From positions 114,178,410 to 114,242,409 of the forward strand of contig CM063284.1 of assembly GCA_032173965.1 (NCBI GenBank): a DNA stretch of 64,000 nucleotides, written 5' to 3'. The notes beneath the pieces are model-generated. The model was not told the DNA's origin. It worked only from the letters and a program-made list of their open reading frames with translations, and made no database searches. A program made the position numbers and the translations under genes. The stretch is from Sitta carolinensis (Eukaryota; Chordata; Aves; Passeriformes; Sittidae). Shown in pieces: positions 1-12,600 of this stretch; positions within the stretch are counted from its first letter, which is position 1, and each line of letters starts with the position of its first letter.

Positions 1-973
1 GCTGCTCATCATTCTCCTCCTCAGCTGGACAGGAGAGAAAAAAAGCACAACAGAAGACTCGTGAGTGAAGATAAGGACATGGAGAGACCACTCAGCAGTT
101 ATTGCCATGGACAGAACAGACTTGACTGGGGGAAATTAGCTTAATTTATTTCCATTGTATTTAGAGTAGGATTATGAGAACTAAACCCAAATCTTAAAAG
201 ACCTTTCCTCCTTCTTGGGCTAAACTTTACTCCCAGTTTTCTCTACCTCCTCCCATCCAGTTGTGTATCAGGACAGGAAATAAAGGTTGCAGTCCGTTTG
301 TCATGTTGCCTCTATTGCTCCTTCCTCTCCCCCTCCAGCCAGGGGTGACAAGAGATAGTGCTCCCCAAACTTCTCTGAAGTGAGGCCTTCCAATGGTCTG
401 CAGTTCTTCATGAACTGCTCCAGCATGGATTTCTTCCATAAGGTGTAGTCCTTCAGGAGAAAACCTGCTCCAGCACAGGCTCTCTCCACAGGGCCGTAAG
501 GTCCTGCTGGGAGTCTGCTCCAGTGCAGGCTTCCATGAGGTCACATCCTCCTTTGGATATCCACCTGCTCCTTCATGGGATCCCCCATGGACTGCAGATG
601 GATCTCTGCTCCCCTGTGGATGTCCATGGGCCATGGTTACACAGCTGCATCATTATGGTCTTCACCATGGGCTGCAGGGGAATCTCTGCTCACCCTCCTT
701 CTGCACTGACCTGAGGACTGCAGAATTGTTTCTGTTGCATTTTCTCACTCTTCTCCAGTTTCAATTATGCAAGTCTTTCCACCCCACTTTCTTAAATACC
801 TTATCCCAGAGGGGTCTCACTATCACTGATGTCTCAGCCTTGGCCAGGAATAGGTCTGTCTTGGAGCAAGCAGGCATTGGCTCTGCTGGACAGGGGGGCT
901 TCTAATGGCTTCTCACAGAAGCCATCCCTGAAACACCCGTGCTACCAAAATGTGGCCACGCAAACCCAAAACA
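1..973 (-). mobile_element. Avian endogenous retrovirus LTR, cut by window edge
   Basis: A GC-richer block with repeated phrases such as CTGCTCCAG and GGGCTGCAG sits in AT-rich DNA. I recognise it as a common avian LTR read on the minus strand. It starts with TGTTTTGGG at about 973 (complement). The minus-strand AATAAA signal is the TTTATT at 145-150, and the element runs off the left edge of the window, so neither target duplication nor internal genes can be judged. Its minus-strand open frames (for example 227-634) are products of the tandem leader-like phrases, not genes. Family recognition is from memory of avian genomes; I give no repeat-library name. Confidence 0.8.
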
Positions 974-2729
974 CTGTTTTATACGTAACTAAAGAGAAGG
1001 AAGCTGCTTTTAAATTGAATCTTAACAAATTTACCAGAAATGATACAATTTGACTTGTTATAGCAGCATATGGCACTGTACTATCCAACAGACCCAGTCC
1101 TTCCATTCCTGGGCAGCTATATATTGACAATTTAAGGCAAAGTATTTCAGTACTAAAGGGCTAAAATATCCTAGATTATGTCTCATGGGACGTGACAAAT
1201 TTTCATTTGACTTCTATTTTTTCACAGATATAATTGATTTCATTTACATTTAATGTTCATAGACATGAAAATAGATTTAGGATTATTCATGAAGTCGTAA
1301 CACTGAAGTTATTTTAGATGATTTTACAGATGGTGAGTACTAAATTTTTATGTCAACAAGTGCTGGATTTATGGCACAGACCCTCACCTGATCTAAAGCA
1401 ATAAAGCCTTATTTGCATTAATTATAGTAGGAGACAAAGACTTTCCTGTTGTGTTTAGGAAGCTGAGGTGACTGAACATTCTGAACCTGAGGTAGGAAGT
1501 GGGAGTTTATGATTTTAAACTCCGTGAGTCTCTGATTCCATTACTCAATATAAAACAACCTGTTTTACAAAATAGCTATTTGAAATTATCAGATCCATAC
1601 TTTGTCTCACTTTGAATAAATAGAATAAATAGAATTAAGTCATGTTGCTAAAAAATTCTGCTCAATTCTGCAGCAGCCCAGGTGACCAAAAATTCGCAAT
1701 TTTTAAAAACTGAAAACATGACTTTGATAAACCTGATTTTTCCATATATTGTATTAAGATGAATTAAAATTTTAAATCTAGTTAAATCAGTGAGACTTTT
1801 TGATGGGTAGAAGTTTCTGATCTTCAAAACTGTCTTGTTGATTGAAGCTTTAACTAAATATCTGTTCCACATAAAGCTGCAGGAGTTACTTAGGAGCCTA
1901 CCTGGCATCAGTCCGCAGTCCTACTGAGCCTTCAGGGACCTGTCACTTCATCTACAATGCTTAAGTGACTAAATGCTTCAAAAAGACCTAGTAAAAATTC
2001 TCCTGGAGTGTTTCCTGAGTCCCTAAAGTAGACAAATCTATGTGATGCTATATAGGACTATTTTTACTCTCTCAGCAAACATTGCTTCTTCATAGAAGAA
2101 ATGGATAAAGTTTAGTACTTTGCTGTCATGATAATTGTGGTGAGGTGTGATAAAAATATCACATTTCAAGCTCTGAACCAATTTATCTCATCACCATCTT
2201 CTTATAGTATGTATGGAGCAAATTTTAACATGTTCATTTAAGTAAATCCCCAAAAAGATAAAAAATTATAATAATAAGTTAAAAATGAAATATACCCTTC
2301 CCTGAACAAAGGCAAACCTGATAGCCTGTAGTAAATTGTAAAAAAAATGTGGCTTTTGAATGTTGAATAGTGAGAAAAAATATTTAAAATCATCAGGAGA
2401 TATTTACAAGAGGGAGGGGGAGAAATCAACAGATTGTCATGGCTCTTCACAAGTCTGATGTGGAACTGGCAGTCTCCTCTGCACACTGCTTGTGGACTGG
2501 CCCATCTCTAAAGTATCAGCCACCACAATGGAAGGACTGGTGTCCTAATTTGCTTCCCACTAAATCAATGATAGTGAGTGAACCTGTTATGTGCCAATAT
2601 TTGAGCTCAGTAAAAAGGTGGGAATAGGTAGGTTGCTAGTCACTCACTAACTCAGCCTGTTAAAAATTGATGTATTGTTTTGGATGTTCTGCAAATCTAT
2701 TAATTTTTTCTGCCATTTTATTTCAACAG
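974..2729. other. Intronic or intergenic AT-rich stretch, no gene seen
   Basis: AT-rich sequence between the LTR and the first PLAT exon. All open frames are short and unlike PLAT or other families I know. A pyrimidine tract leads into the acceptor at 2728-2729. Confidence 0.5.
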
Positions 2730-2971
2730 GGACTTGGGATGTCCATGTCATGACTAGTGATATTTCTTCTAGTTCCATGAACCCTAAAATGTCTCTAACT
2801 GTATGTGGTGAAAAAGGAACTTGTACTTCAGTCATATTCCCCAAAGGATCCCTTAAAAAAGAGCAGATTTATGAGACTTCTATTGAACTAAGTAAGAAAT
2901 TTAATACTATATTCAAAGTTCACCTAGAAATTGAAGAAGCTGGAGAAGGAGAGACTTGGCATTGCCATGAG
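2730..2971 (+). CDS. PLAT module 1, first exon (1a)
   Basis: Internal exon with acceptor TTTCAACAG before 2730 and donor GAG|GTAAAA at 2972. It enters in phase 1 (two bases complete a Gly codon) and leaves in phase 0. About 80 codons read openly: the start TWDVHVMTSD is beta strand 1 of a PLAT fold, SLTVCGEKG is the strand usually written as xLYGExG, and ETWHCHEV matches the position of the conserved Trp in GWYLDxVEV. The domain's last strands lie in the exon at 5408. The loop between strands lacks the usual GAGTDA motif (it reads SSSSMNPK), so the module is divergent. The exon before this one is outside the window or not recognised. Confidence 0.82.
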
Positions 2972-5407
2972 GTAAAAACTAGAACCTAAAGCAAATATTT
3001 GTTGTGTTGTTATTACATTTTTTTCCTTTCCTGTATGAGATTGCTAAATTTTTAATTAACAGAAGCTGCAACACTTATAGAGTGCTAACTTCAGAGACTG
3101 CTCAAAACACCACAATAGCTATGGATAACAAAAATCTTGTAAACTTGGATGGATTTCTAGGGAGCCATATATACAGATGTGCCATCATCTGTAGCGTATC
3201 CAGTGATGTCTTTTCAGAACTGTACTCACTGGCATATATTGCAGTATTTACATAACTCCAAATTGGCTGTTACATGTTGTAGATTCAGTGATCCATGGCA
3301 AATAATTAAGGCAGACACTAGAAATGCATTTTGATGAAAATATCTGCCTTTTAAGTTGGCATGTGAAAAAAAGAAGTGAATAGCAAAAGTGACAATCTTT
3401 CTTCTGATATCCAGCTAAAATCTGACATCACACTGAAATTGCTGTGGCATTTCACTATACGAAAATATATCTCCATCTTCTTATGTTGGCAAAATAAAAA
3501 CAATTCTAAAGGAAAGAGTCATCTTCTTTAAAATTGCAGACATGCTTTTGACCATTAATGTTTCTATTTTGTTCTGATTAAAAACTGGAGAAAAAATAAT
3601 TTTCCTTCCTAATACATGGTATGACTGAGCTGAACTCCCTGACATTTAAATGGTAGGCAGGTTGTTAATTTCATCTTCATAGCCAGATGAAATAGTCATC
3701 CAACAAATCTATCAAAATTAAGACTGCTTCTGGAGTATTGTAGGAGACAGTAAATCACAACAAAAATTTCAGAACAGAAACTTGGCAGTTGAAAACAGTG
3801 ACATCTATTAGTCTGCTTTACTTCATTAGCTCAGAACAATCACTCAAAGCTCAGTTTAAGGGAAATCAGCATCATTTATATAATTAAGGAAAAGGTGCAC
3901 ATTTACCTAGAGAAAGAAATGATAAATTTCCCTGCTTGGGTACATGTAAATATTGTGAGTTTTAGGAAGACTTTTTCTCTTATTCCATGGTTTTTAAGCA
4001 GGACTGGCTGAATCCTTGCATAAAATAACTAGGGTGGTATAGGAGGTTGTGGATAGTATCTGTTATTAAAGACAGCTTAGCAGTGTATTTACACTGCTGG
4101 TTAGAATCGGCATGGTCATTTCTATGCTGTTTTGTTTTGATTTTACAAGATTGCACCTCCAGAGAGTCTGAGATTTCCCCCTTCTGTCAAAAGTAAATAC
4201 AGGTGTAGTTGATTGAATTCCATATTTAGATTCAGAATTCATTCTTATAGCCATAACTAAAAAATAATAATCCCTTTTTTTTTTAGGAAATTGAAATCAT
4301 TATAAAATAATGCCTAGAACAAAATTAATTAAGCTATGCCTTATTTCTGCAGCATGTAATATTCATTCTTGTTTCTTTCACTTCTTGAAGAAATAAAACA
4401 CAGTAAATTAAATCTGATTTTCAATAAAATGTTCAGGAATCTAGATATTATGAGAGGAAAATTGTGCTAGCATTATACTTCAGAGTGCGTTTAAAAAACA
4501 CTTTTGTGTGTCTGTCATAATGAAAAATACTAAGAGTCCTTTGAAGACAAAATAATACTACCATCTCCCAGTGACAGCTCCTAACCAGAGCTGGTTTTGT
4601 TTACTGGCTTAAAGGTTTGGACATTTGAGTGAGTTAGGTCACAAAGAATTGAATGAGTGAATTATATGTGCCCTTTTCAAAGCAGGGTTACTTCCTACAA
4701 AGCATTTTCAAATATGTTGTCTCATCTATGTTTAAGTAGTTTAGAAAATGAGAATTGATTTCAGTGTAGCAGGTAGTACCATAGTGTAAGATATCTCAAT
4801 ATTAAAATATATTTTCTTAAAGAAAGAATAAATTACTTAGTTCAGGATCACCATTTTCTTAGTTTATACACAAATAGACATTGAATCAAATATCGAGTAT
4901 CAAATTCTATATATTCAAGTGATACATATGTACTCATATATATGCACGTCAGAAAGCATTCTTAATTTCTGCATTTTTTTCCTTCTTTTTCTTTTTCTTG
5001 TTACTTAGAATAAGAAAACGTTCTTCACTGAAAAATATTGTGGCATATTGACATTTCTCACAAGCTGAAATGTGCCCATATCAACACAATTCTTTTTCTT
5101 CCTTGTGCTGGATGAATAGGTTACATAAAAGAAACGTTTTGAACAATTTCAATTTTTTTTCTTTTTCTTTCACTGCAGTCTCTGCAGCAACAATGTTGAC
5201 AACATTTTAATTACCTTTAATTGGGAAAGATATTTATTCCTTCTCATTTAAAAGGCTGTTTTCAAAAACATTTTAGAAAAATTTATTTCCTCTTATTTTT
5301 AAATTTTGAGATGATATTTCATAGCTGTTTAATAGTTTGTCTTTAGCTGTAGTTTGCAATACTGCGCAGCAGATGCTGAAGTTATTTCTTTTTATCTCTT
5401 TTCTAAG
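2972..5407. other. Intron between PLAT exons 1a and 1b
   Basis: AT-rich intron of 2.4 kb. T-rich tracts lie near 4972-5000 and 5153-5170. No repeat family or other exon recognised. Confidence 0.6.
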
Positions 5408-5531
5408 GTAAAACTTCAACACAGAGAAACTAAAAATGCTATAGAATTCCCATTTTTTCATAACTTTACTGACAAAGGAGGAAGAGTGACTGAGCTTCCA
5501 GTTCTTACAGCTGGGTCTCCTTTTCCAGCAG
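5408..5531 (+). CDS. PLAT module 1, second exon (1b)
   Basis: Acceptor TTTTCTAAG before 5408, donor GCAG|GTTTGT at 5532. It enters in phase 0, exactly as exon 1a leaves, and ends in phase 1. It encodes the last third of a PLAT domain: VKLQHRETKNAIEFPF followed by DKGGRVTELPVL, which parallels the usual VEV...YYFPCxRWL...DDGxIxRELxP pattern. The conserved RW before the Asp/Gly loop is replaced (HNF). About ten further linker residues precede the donor. Joined to 1a it gives one complete module of about 120 residues. Confidence 0.82.
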
Positions 5532-7132
5532 GTTTGTCACAAACTGGAAACACTGGGAGAGATTTATTTGCTCAGTGATGATGTCCAATTTTCAGAGCAG
5601 TCCAAAGCATTTTGCAGATATTTTATGTTCAGTTCTGCCTGGTGGTTCTGGGTCCAGTCTCCTCCAGTGTTTAAAACAATTATCTTAGATCCTAAAACTG
5701 AGAATTGTGCACTCAAGTCTGATTGGTATCTGTGACACATAAAAGAGCAAGCATATGCACTGAAACTATTAAAAGAATTTTGAGCAATACTCAGGATTTA
5801 GCTGTTACTCAATAATACGATCTGGTTCTCTCACAGACTGAGTAAGGGAAATACAGAGGAAATAATTCTTGTACTGTAATTTCAGACAAGCAGATTCATG
5901 GCCCCTCCACCCCAAACAAATCTCTTGTTGTTTGTGTTCCTAGAATTGCAGATATTCTCTTTCTGTGACCTAGCAGTTGCATGTCATCAAACTCCATCAG
6001 AGTTGTGCCTTGGTCCCCTCAAGACAGGATATTTTTACTTTGTTCTGTGTTTCTTACTAGGTCCTATAACCAAACTTAGAGAAGAACGGAAGAGCTCTTA
6101 TCCTAAATGAATATTCTACCATGATAATAACCTAGGCTACTCCAGAAGTTAAAGGTTTAGATAGAGCACTGAAGTATTCTGTATATTCTTGCCTCTTTTG
6201 CTGTGCTCTCACAGTTAGTATCAAACAAAGCACTTAGGCAGAAGCTTCTTGAACATGAGTTTAAGGAAGTATTGATGGGAAATTCACTTGTAAAGTTCTT
6301 TGCTTTTAAATACTTCTTAGATTTACTTCCTTCTGGAAGAACACAGATATTTAAATCTTTAAAAATCCTGCTCCTTTTTCTGAGGAGCATTTAACATGAG
6401 GACAGGTACTTTTTCATTACTTCTCCCTACATCTTTTTCTCCTTTTCAATTGAATGTTTTGGGGACATGATCTCTTTCTTATTTTAGGGGCCATATCATC
6501 AGTGTGTTATGCATTTCCCTGGGAGTACAAGGAGATATTTTACATCAGCATCCTTTCAAGGAGTGCTCTGCTGAAGGGTTGTGTGTTCACACTCTGTTCT
6601 CTCATGTGTCACCTCCTCTCCTGAGGCCAGTAACTCCAACTGGTGCAGTGCAGAACGAACACCCACTGTCTGAACCATGATCCAGAGGAAATACAAACGT
6701 TCCTTTCTTCCTGACAGAGTCCAGCTTCGTTTGAACTCCATGAGGCTCTGAGCAGAGATGTACTTGTTGAGGGATTTAGCATCATCCATAGCCTAGGAAC
6801 TTTTTCACTGGAGTGTCATGTATTTAAATGCATACAAGAGGTGATAGAGTATTATTTACATGCTTTCATACTGACTTATGTGTTTATTTTTAATTTTTTT
6901 TTCTTTTGCCTGTGTTTCAGGCCCACTCAAATTATTTAGCTTATTATTCTTTATAATAGTTCCTCTTAAATTCTAATTACAATGCATCTATGTGCTTTTC
7001 CAAGCATTACAATATATTTTGGTCTTCTGATCATTGCAGATAGGATGAAAATACAACAGAAGCTATTTATTAAATAACATATGTTTTAACTGGTTTAGGT
7101 TTGGTAAACCTTTGATCTCCTCTACCCCACAG
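5532..7132. other. Intron between PLAT modules 1 and 2
   Basis: AT-rich 1.6 kb intron. Short open frames on both strands (for example 6157-6390 minus, 6556-6789 minus) show no family features. No repeat recognised. Confidence 0.6.
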
Positions 7133-7281
7133 TGAAAATCTATGTTCTCTACATCACTACGGGAGTTACCCCTGGGTCAGGAGCAGATGCAGATGTGTAT
7201 GTCGTGCTGCAAGGCCCCTTGGGAGATACTGGCAGAAGAAAGTTAGCTATAAAAGGAGATGAAAATTTCACTAAAGGAAAG
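7133..7281 (+). CDS. PLAT module 2, first exon (2a)
   Basis: Acceptor CTACCCCACAG before 7133, donor AAAG|GTATAC at 7282; phase 1 in, phase 0 out. The 49 codons are a textbook PLAT first half: KIYVLYITTG, then GSGADADVYVVLQGPLGDTG with the acidic calcium-type loop and the xVxLxGxxGDTG strand, then RRKL and a closing NFTKGK that corresponds to NxFERGK. The phase fits exon 1b upstream and exon 2b downstream. The intron that splits this domain is unusually long (about 12.7 kb) and carries a CR1 and an LTR. Confidence 0.88.
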
Positions 7282-10200
7282 GTATACTTATAAGTTTTGC
7301 AAGATATTTTTCACCTTTAGAACCCAGTCCAATTCATGTGGATTTAGTGGGAATAGGGAAGTCTACAAAGTCCAGTTTACAGTGCTCTGTGTTTGTGTGT
7401 CTGCCAATATCTCAACCTTACATGGGAAATACCAATCTTATGCAGCTGATGCCAGCAATACTGACAGCAAATAAAGTGACTTTATGAAGTGATTTTATAT
7501 TCAATTTTATATTCAAATTTTAATACTTCTTTTCTGTCCATGTCATTTTTCAGACTATGGCACCTTTCCCTGATTTCTGCTGTCTACCCCTCCGTCTGGC
7601 TCCTGGTCTTTTTCCACACTGTCAGACACTACCCTCCATGGTTTTCTTAGGTGAACCAGGAGTGTCTTTCATTCACTGTGTGGGAGTGAGTCTCGTAGCT
7701 CATAGACATAGACCAGTCAAAGTCCAGTATTGCTGCCAGAGATGCATTTCCTTCATGATTTGTCAGTATAAGCAGAAATTGGTCGGAATTTAGGTACTGA
7801 ATGTGCTGCAGAAACATGGGTAGATTTACAGCAAAATGCATATCTTTGACATAAAACCTTGCTCCTGTTGGCAGCTCTGAACAGAGGGAGTGAAATTTTC
7901 AGCTGAAAAGGTCACAAGATATTTCAAACATGGAATAAACAAATTGCTTGTATTTACTCTGGCTCTTTTTTGAAAACAAATGTGAGGATTGATACAATTT
8001 TATAAAGATTCTGAAACAAACATCCGTTACAGAAAATTTGGGTTGGAACAGTTAAAATTTAGAAAAAATCCTCCAGTGTCTTGCAGCCAGTAAGTTATTT
8101 TTTTCTCATGGTGTTAGCTGTCAAAAAAATGAAGTTTCTATAAGGATGCAAGCTTCCAGATCAGCCTAGACTGATAGCCAAAACAGAGACGTGGTGTGTG
8201 ATTAGGAGGAACTCAGCTCCTAACTACCCCTAGCCTCATCAATTCAGCAGGAATTGAAAGAGGGTATTATATTGCTGGATTTCACCTACTTGAAATACTA
8301 ATACATAAGAAAAGCTGGAGAGTTTAAATCTTTATTTTTAAGGGATTAAATACTGTGGATAAGGCTACTCAGTTTTGATAAAGTCACATTTGTCTTCCCT
8401 AATGCTGAAGTTCAGATTATGGTTTACTGATAAGCTGATTTAACTGAATTTTAGAACTGCTGTCCTTTTGTCCTCACGAAGTAAAGTTAGTTTCATGTAA
8501 GTTTTACTGGATTTCTCCTTAAATCATAGTCCCACAAGTGAGTAATCTCATTTCTAGACTGGTAGTTTTTAATAAAGAGGGACCAGGGATGCACACCTAG
8601 AAATGTTGACTAAGAGAGTAGAAGTGAACCACAAAGATTTATAACCTGAAGGGCACTTTTATAGCATTTGCATCTATTCAGTTTAGCTCAGAATTTTTCT
8701 CTCTTACAGAGTAAGATGCAGATCTGGCATGTAGCCATTATTTCTTTGACATTTTATAGGAGCAGTGTGTGTATATAACAGAGTATCCTTGTATTTCTAA
8801 ATGTAGATATCAGCACAGGAGTATTTTAGGGCTCTAAAAAGAAATTGCTTGTAGATAAGTAATAGAGAAACACATAAAATTCTTTGTTCAGTGAAAATAA
8901 AGGTATTCAGTTAATTGAAAAGTATAAAATTATTCTGCAAGAAAGGCTCCTGCCTATGCAACAGTATTTTTTCATGATATGTTTTGGAAATTTCCCAGTG
9001 TTTTCTTCCCTTTAAAAGTAATCTCCAAAAAGACTCTCAAGTGTAGAATGTCTCTTTCTATACCAGCCCAACCACATATTGTGCTAAGCACCCCTGCAGC
9101 CAGAGAGTCTGCGCTTGGTGGTTTAGGGGACTTGGAGTATAACAGGCAGAATTTGCATTCAGAATCTTAACAGTTGTTCTGACATTTTAAAATGTGCTTT
9201 TCCTTGCAATAATTTTTCCCCTGACTATTCAGTAACAGCTAGTGAACCGGAACAGTGTTTCTGTTGGAAATCACATCAAAATATGGTGTTAGTCTCACAG
9301 AATGTCAGGGCTGTTACAAGCAACAGTTTAGCTATGCAGAAATACATAGAAATGTTTAAATATTCAGCAAAGTTTGCAGTGGATTGGAGATATTCTTCTC
9401 TCATGTAACAGTTTTTTTTTTATTTTCATGAGCTAAGTTACACAATAGTAAAAGAGTGAATTAGCAGCTTGTATCTGAAAAGTTGCTTTGTGCCTTTCCA
9501 AAGTCCTTGCACCTATGAGACCATCAGAGAACTTGCAGGTAAAGTAACGTGCATGATATTATTAATTCACCAGCAAGGCCCTGTAGCTCACCCTGGAGAG
9601 GGCAGTGCTGTCACTGTGAGAGTTGAGCTTCTGGTGATCTACTCATACAAATAAGTGTGAGGACCTGTCCTGCAAGAACCATAGTCTTTCAAATTGCTAT
9701 GACATTGATGCCTTGTTTGATGTTCTCCTGAAAACTGTGAGGACAGACAGTGCAATCTCAGTGCACTTCTTTATGCAGTTCAGCTTTCATGAAATACTAA
9801 TAATTATTCATGCTTTGTGAGTCAGTTGAAGCCTGATAGATGTTACTTGCTTATGAACATTTTCTTGAACCAAGTATACTCCGGGCAGACATTCTGTGAA
9901 AACCAGGGCCCAGTTGTGTAAAATCCTTCCAGTACCTTCATGTTGCTTCTGACATGTAACCTTTTTCAACAAATGTAATTCTTGATACTTTATATGGCCT
10001 TTGATAGACTTGCTGTATGTAAGTCTGTCATATGGCTATGAGTTATCAAAAAATTTTCTCATTGAGAATGTAGGGTTTTTTTCAGATCAAAACCAGTAAA
10101 GTACACTGAATATGTTATGACTGATATTTAAGTATTTTAATCTAGGTTTTATGAAATTGGCCAGTATTTTAAGTATTCCACATTACGGAAGCACCAAATT

Positions 10201-10677
10201 CTCTGACAATTTTTACTTCATTCTATTAGTATTTGAAAAGATATATTCTTTATCCTGCCCTATATTTAGACATCAACTGCTCAGGTTGGTGCCATGGTAA
10301 CTGCAGCACATACAAAAATTTTCAGTGAGAGGTGACTGTTGGTGTTCAGTTTCAGTATTCACTTAGAGATTAAGCACTGACAATTTGAAAACAAAATACT
10401 TTGGGAAACAGTCCACATGTGCCAGGATACACTAAGAAGAATCAGAATATGGGGCAGTGTCCTGAGGCCACAAGTAGAAAGCCAGTAATGTCCACATCCC
10501 ATCACACTGACAGTGCTGCTATTTTGTGACTGCAGATAAACCTTCTCTTATGGAAAGCATGCCTGACATAACGATTAAATAGTTGCCAAATGTCATTGAT
10601 CCAAATGTATTAATCACAGCAGTAAGCTGTTGACCAAGTTACTGTTATACAGAAATGAACATTAAATCAATCTGATC
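7282..10677. other. Left part of the long intron inside PLAT module 2
   Basis: AT-rich sequence without a supported exon. The small open frame at 9469-9654 ends near a donor-like CAG|GTAAAG (9541) but has no PLAT likeness. Confidence 0.5.
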
Positions 10678-12310
10678 ATCATAGAATCATAGAATTGTTT
10701 AGGTTGGAAGAGACCTTTAAGATCAAGTCCAACCATTGACCCAGTCCTGCTAAGTCCACTATTGAACCCTGTCCTTGACTACACATTTCCCTGGGCAGTC
10801 TGTTCCAATGTTTGACAACAATTTCAGTGAAGAAATTTTCCCAAATATCCAACCCAAACCTCCCCAGGTGCAACTCAAAGTCATTTCCTCTTATGCTGTG
10901 GCTTGTTACCTGGGAGAAGAGACCAACCCCAACCTGGTTGCAACCAACCTCCCTCAAGTCTTCCTCCTTTCAGGATGTTGTAGAAAGCAATCAGGTCTCC
11001 CCTGAGCCTCCTTTTCTCCAGGCTGAACACCCCTAGTTCTGTCAGCTGCTCCTCATAGGATTTCTGCTCCAGACCCTTTACCAGCTTCTTTGCCATTCTC
11101 TGGACTTGCTCCAGCACCTCCATGTCTTTATTATAGAGAGGGGACCAAAACTGAACACAGGATTCAAGGTATGGCCTCATCAGTGCCAAGTACAGGGTGA
11201 CAATCACTGCCCTGGTCCTGCTGGCCACACTATTGCTTATACAGGCCTGGATGCTTTTGGCCACCTGGGCACACACTGGCTCAACTTCAGCAGCTGACAA
11301 CCAGAGCCTCCAGGTCCTTTTCCACTAGGCAGTTTTCCAGCCACTCTTGCCCAGTCCTGTAGCTTTGCATGGGGTTTTTAAGGCTCAAGTGCAAGACCTG
11401 GAACTTGGCCTCACTGTTCTTCATGCAGTTGGCCTTGGCCAATTGATCCAGCCTGTCTAAATCCCTTTGCAGAGCATTTCTACCCTTCAGCAGATCAGCA
11501 CTCCCACCTGACTTGGTGGTGTCTGCAAACTGAGGGTGCCCTTTATCTCCTCATCCAAATCATCAATAAAGATGTTAAACAGGACTGGCCCTGGTGCTGA
11601 GCCCTGAGAAACACCACTAGTGACCAGCCACCAGCTGAATTTAATTCCATTCATCACCACTCCCTGGGCCTGGCCATCCAGCCAAATTTTACCCAGAGAA
11701 GAGTGGACCCATTGGAGACATGAGCGGCCATTTTCTCCAGGACAATGCTGTGGGAAACTGTATCAAAGGCTTTCTTAAAATCCAGCTAAATAACTTTCAC
11801 ATACTTTCCTTCATTCACTAAGCAGGTCACTCTGTCATAGAAGAAGATCAGGTTGGTCAAGCAGGACCTGCTTTTCATAAAGCCATGATGGCTGAGCCTG
11901 ATCCCCTGATTGTCTTGTGTGTGCTGTGTGATGATACTCGAGGTGATCTGACCCTGGCACCTGGGTCAGGCCTGTGGTTCCCTGGATCCTCTTTCCTACC
12001 ATTCTTGTAGGTGGATGTCACATTTTCTAATTTCCAGTCAGCTGGAACCTGTCCAGTTGCTGGGACTGCTTGTAAATGATGGAAAGAGGCTTGGTGAGCA
12101 CTTCTGCCCACTCCCTAGGTACCATTAGGTGAATCCCATCCAACCCCATATGTGTGTGCTGTAGAAGGCTGTTGGTCCTCTCCCCTTGGTAATGAAGTTG
12201 GGGCTTCATTCTGCTCCCAGTCTCTGTTTTACATCTCGGGGACTGGAAGACCAACTGGTCTTACTATTAGAGACTGAGGCAAAGGTGGAAGTAAGTACCT
12301 CAACCTTTCC
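10678..12310 (-). mobile_element. CR1 LINE, 5'-truncated, with decayed ORF2
   Basis: The low-coordinate end reads CATAGAATCATAGAAT, the complement of the 3' terminal ATTCTATG repeat that marks CR1, followed by the familiar GGTTGGAAGAGACCTTTAAG tail. The minus strand then encodes CR1 ORF2 pieces. The C-terminal part of the reverse transcriptase reading frame spans 11300-10881 (motif [15 protein letters not shown], then [15 protein letters not shown]). Upstream fragments near 12254-11990 carry DGIHLMVPREWAEV and a KKEDPGNHRP-like stretch. Frames change several times, so it is a dead copy. The 5' limit near 12310 is approximate. Confidence 0.9.
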
Positions 12311-12600
12311 CTCAGCCTTTGCCAGCTCTGTTTGTGGCACTCCTGGTTGCTTGCGCTCCCTTGGGGCTTCTTCTGTGAGTGGGGGGAGCTTGGCCACCAT
12401 TGCTTCTGGCCCTGTGTCCTGCTGCCTGCCGTGGCACAAGCTGCAGGCTCCTGGGGGCTCTCTCTACTATCCCTGAGGTTCCCTTGGGAATATCCCATGT
12501 ACCACACTGCAGTGTTCAGCTGCTGATTGTGCCAGCACCGGAGCGGCTCACCTTGGCCACTTGACTGCTACTTACACCACGTTTAAATCCGTTGAGCAGG
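12311..12600. other. GC-richer flank of the CR1, origin unclear
   Basis: Base composition stays clearly GC-richer than the surrounding intron up to about 12590 and then drops sharply. It may be more 5' CR1 sequence on the minus strand or a different old insertion. Several overlapping short open frames are a result of low stop density. Confidence 0.35.

Noticed and set aside
227..634. 135-codon minus-strand frame in the leftmost LTR
   Set aside because: Lies in LTR leader-like tandem phrases; no retroviral domain.
12206..12526. Several overlapping 60-96-codon frames
   Set aside because: CR1 or CR1-flank sequence with low stop density; only the minus-strand ORF2 remnants have meaning.
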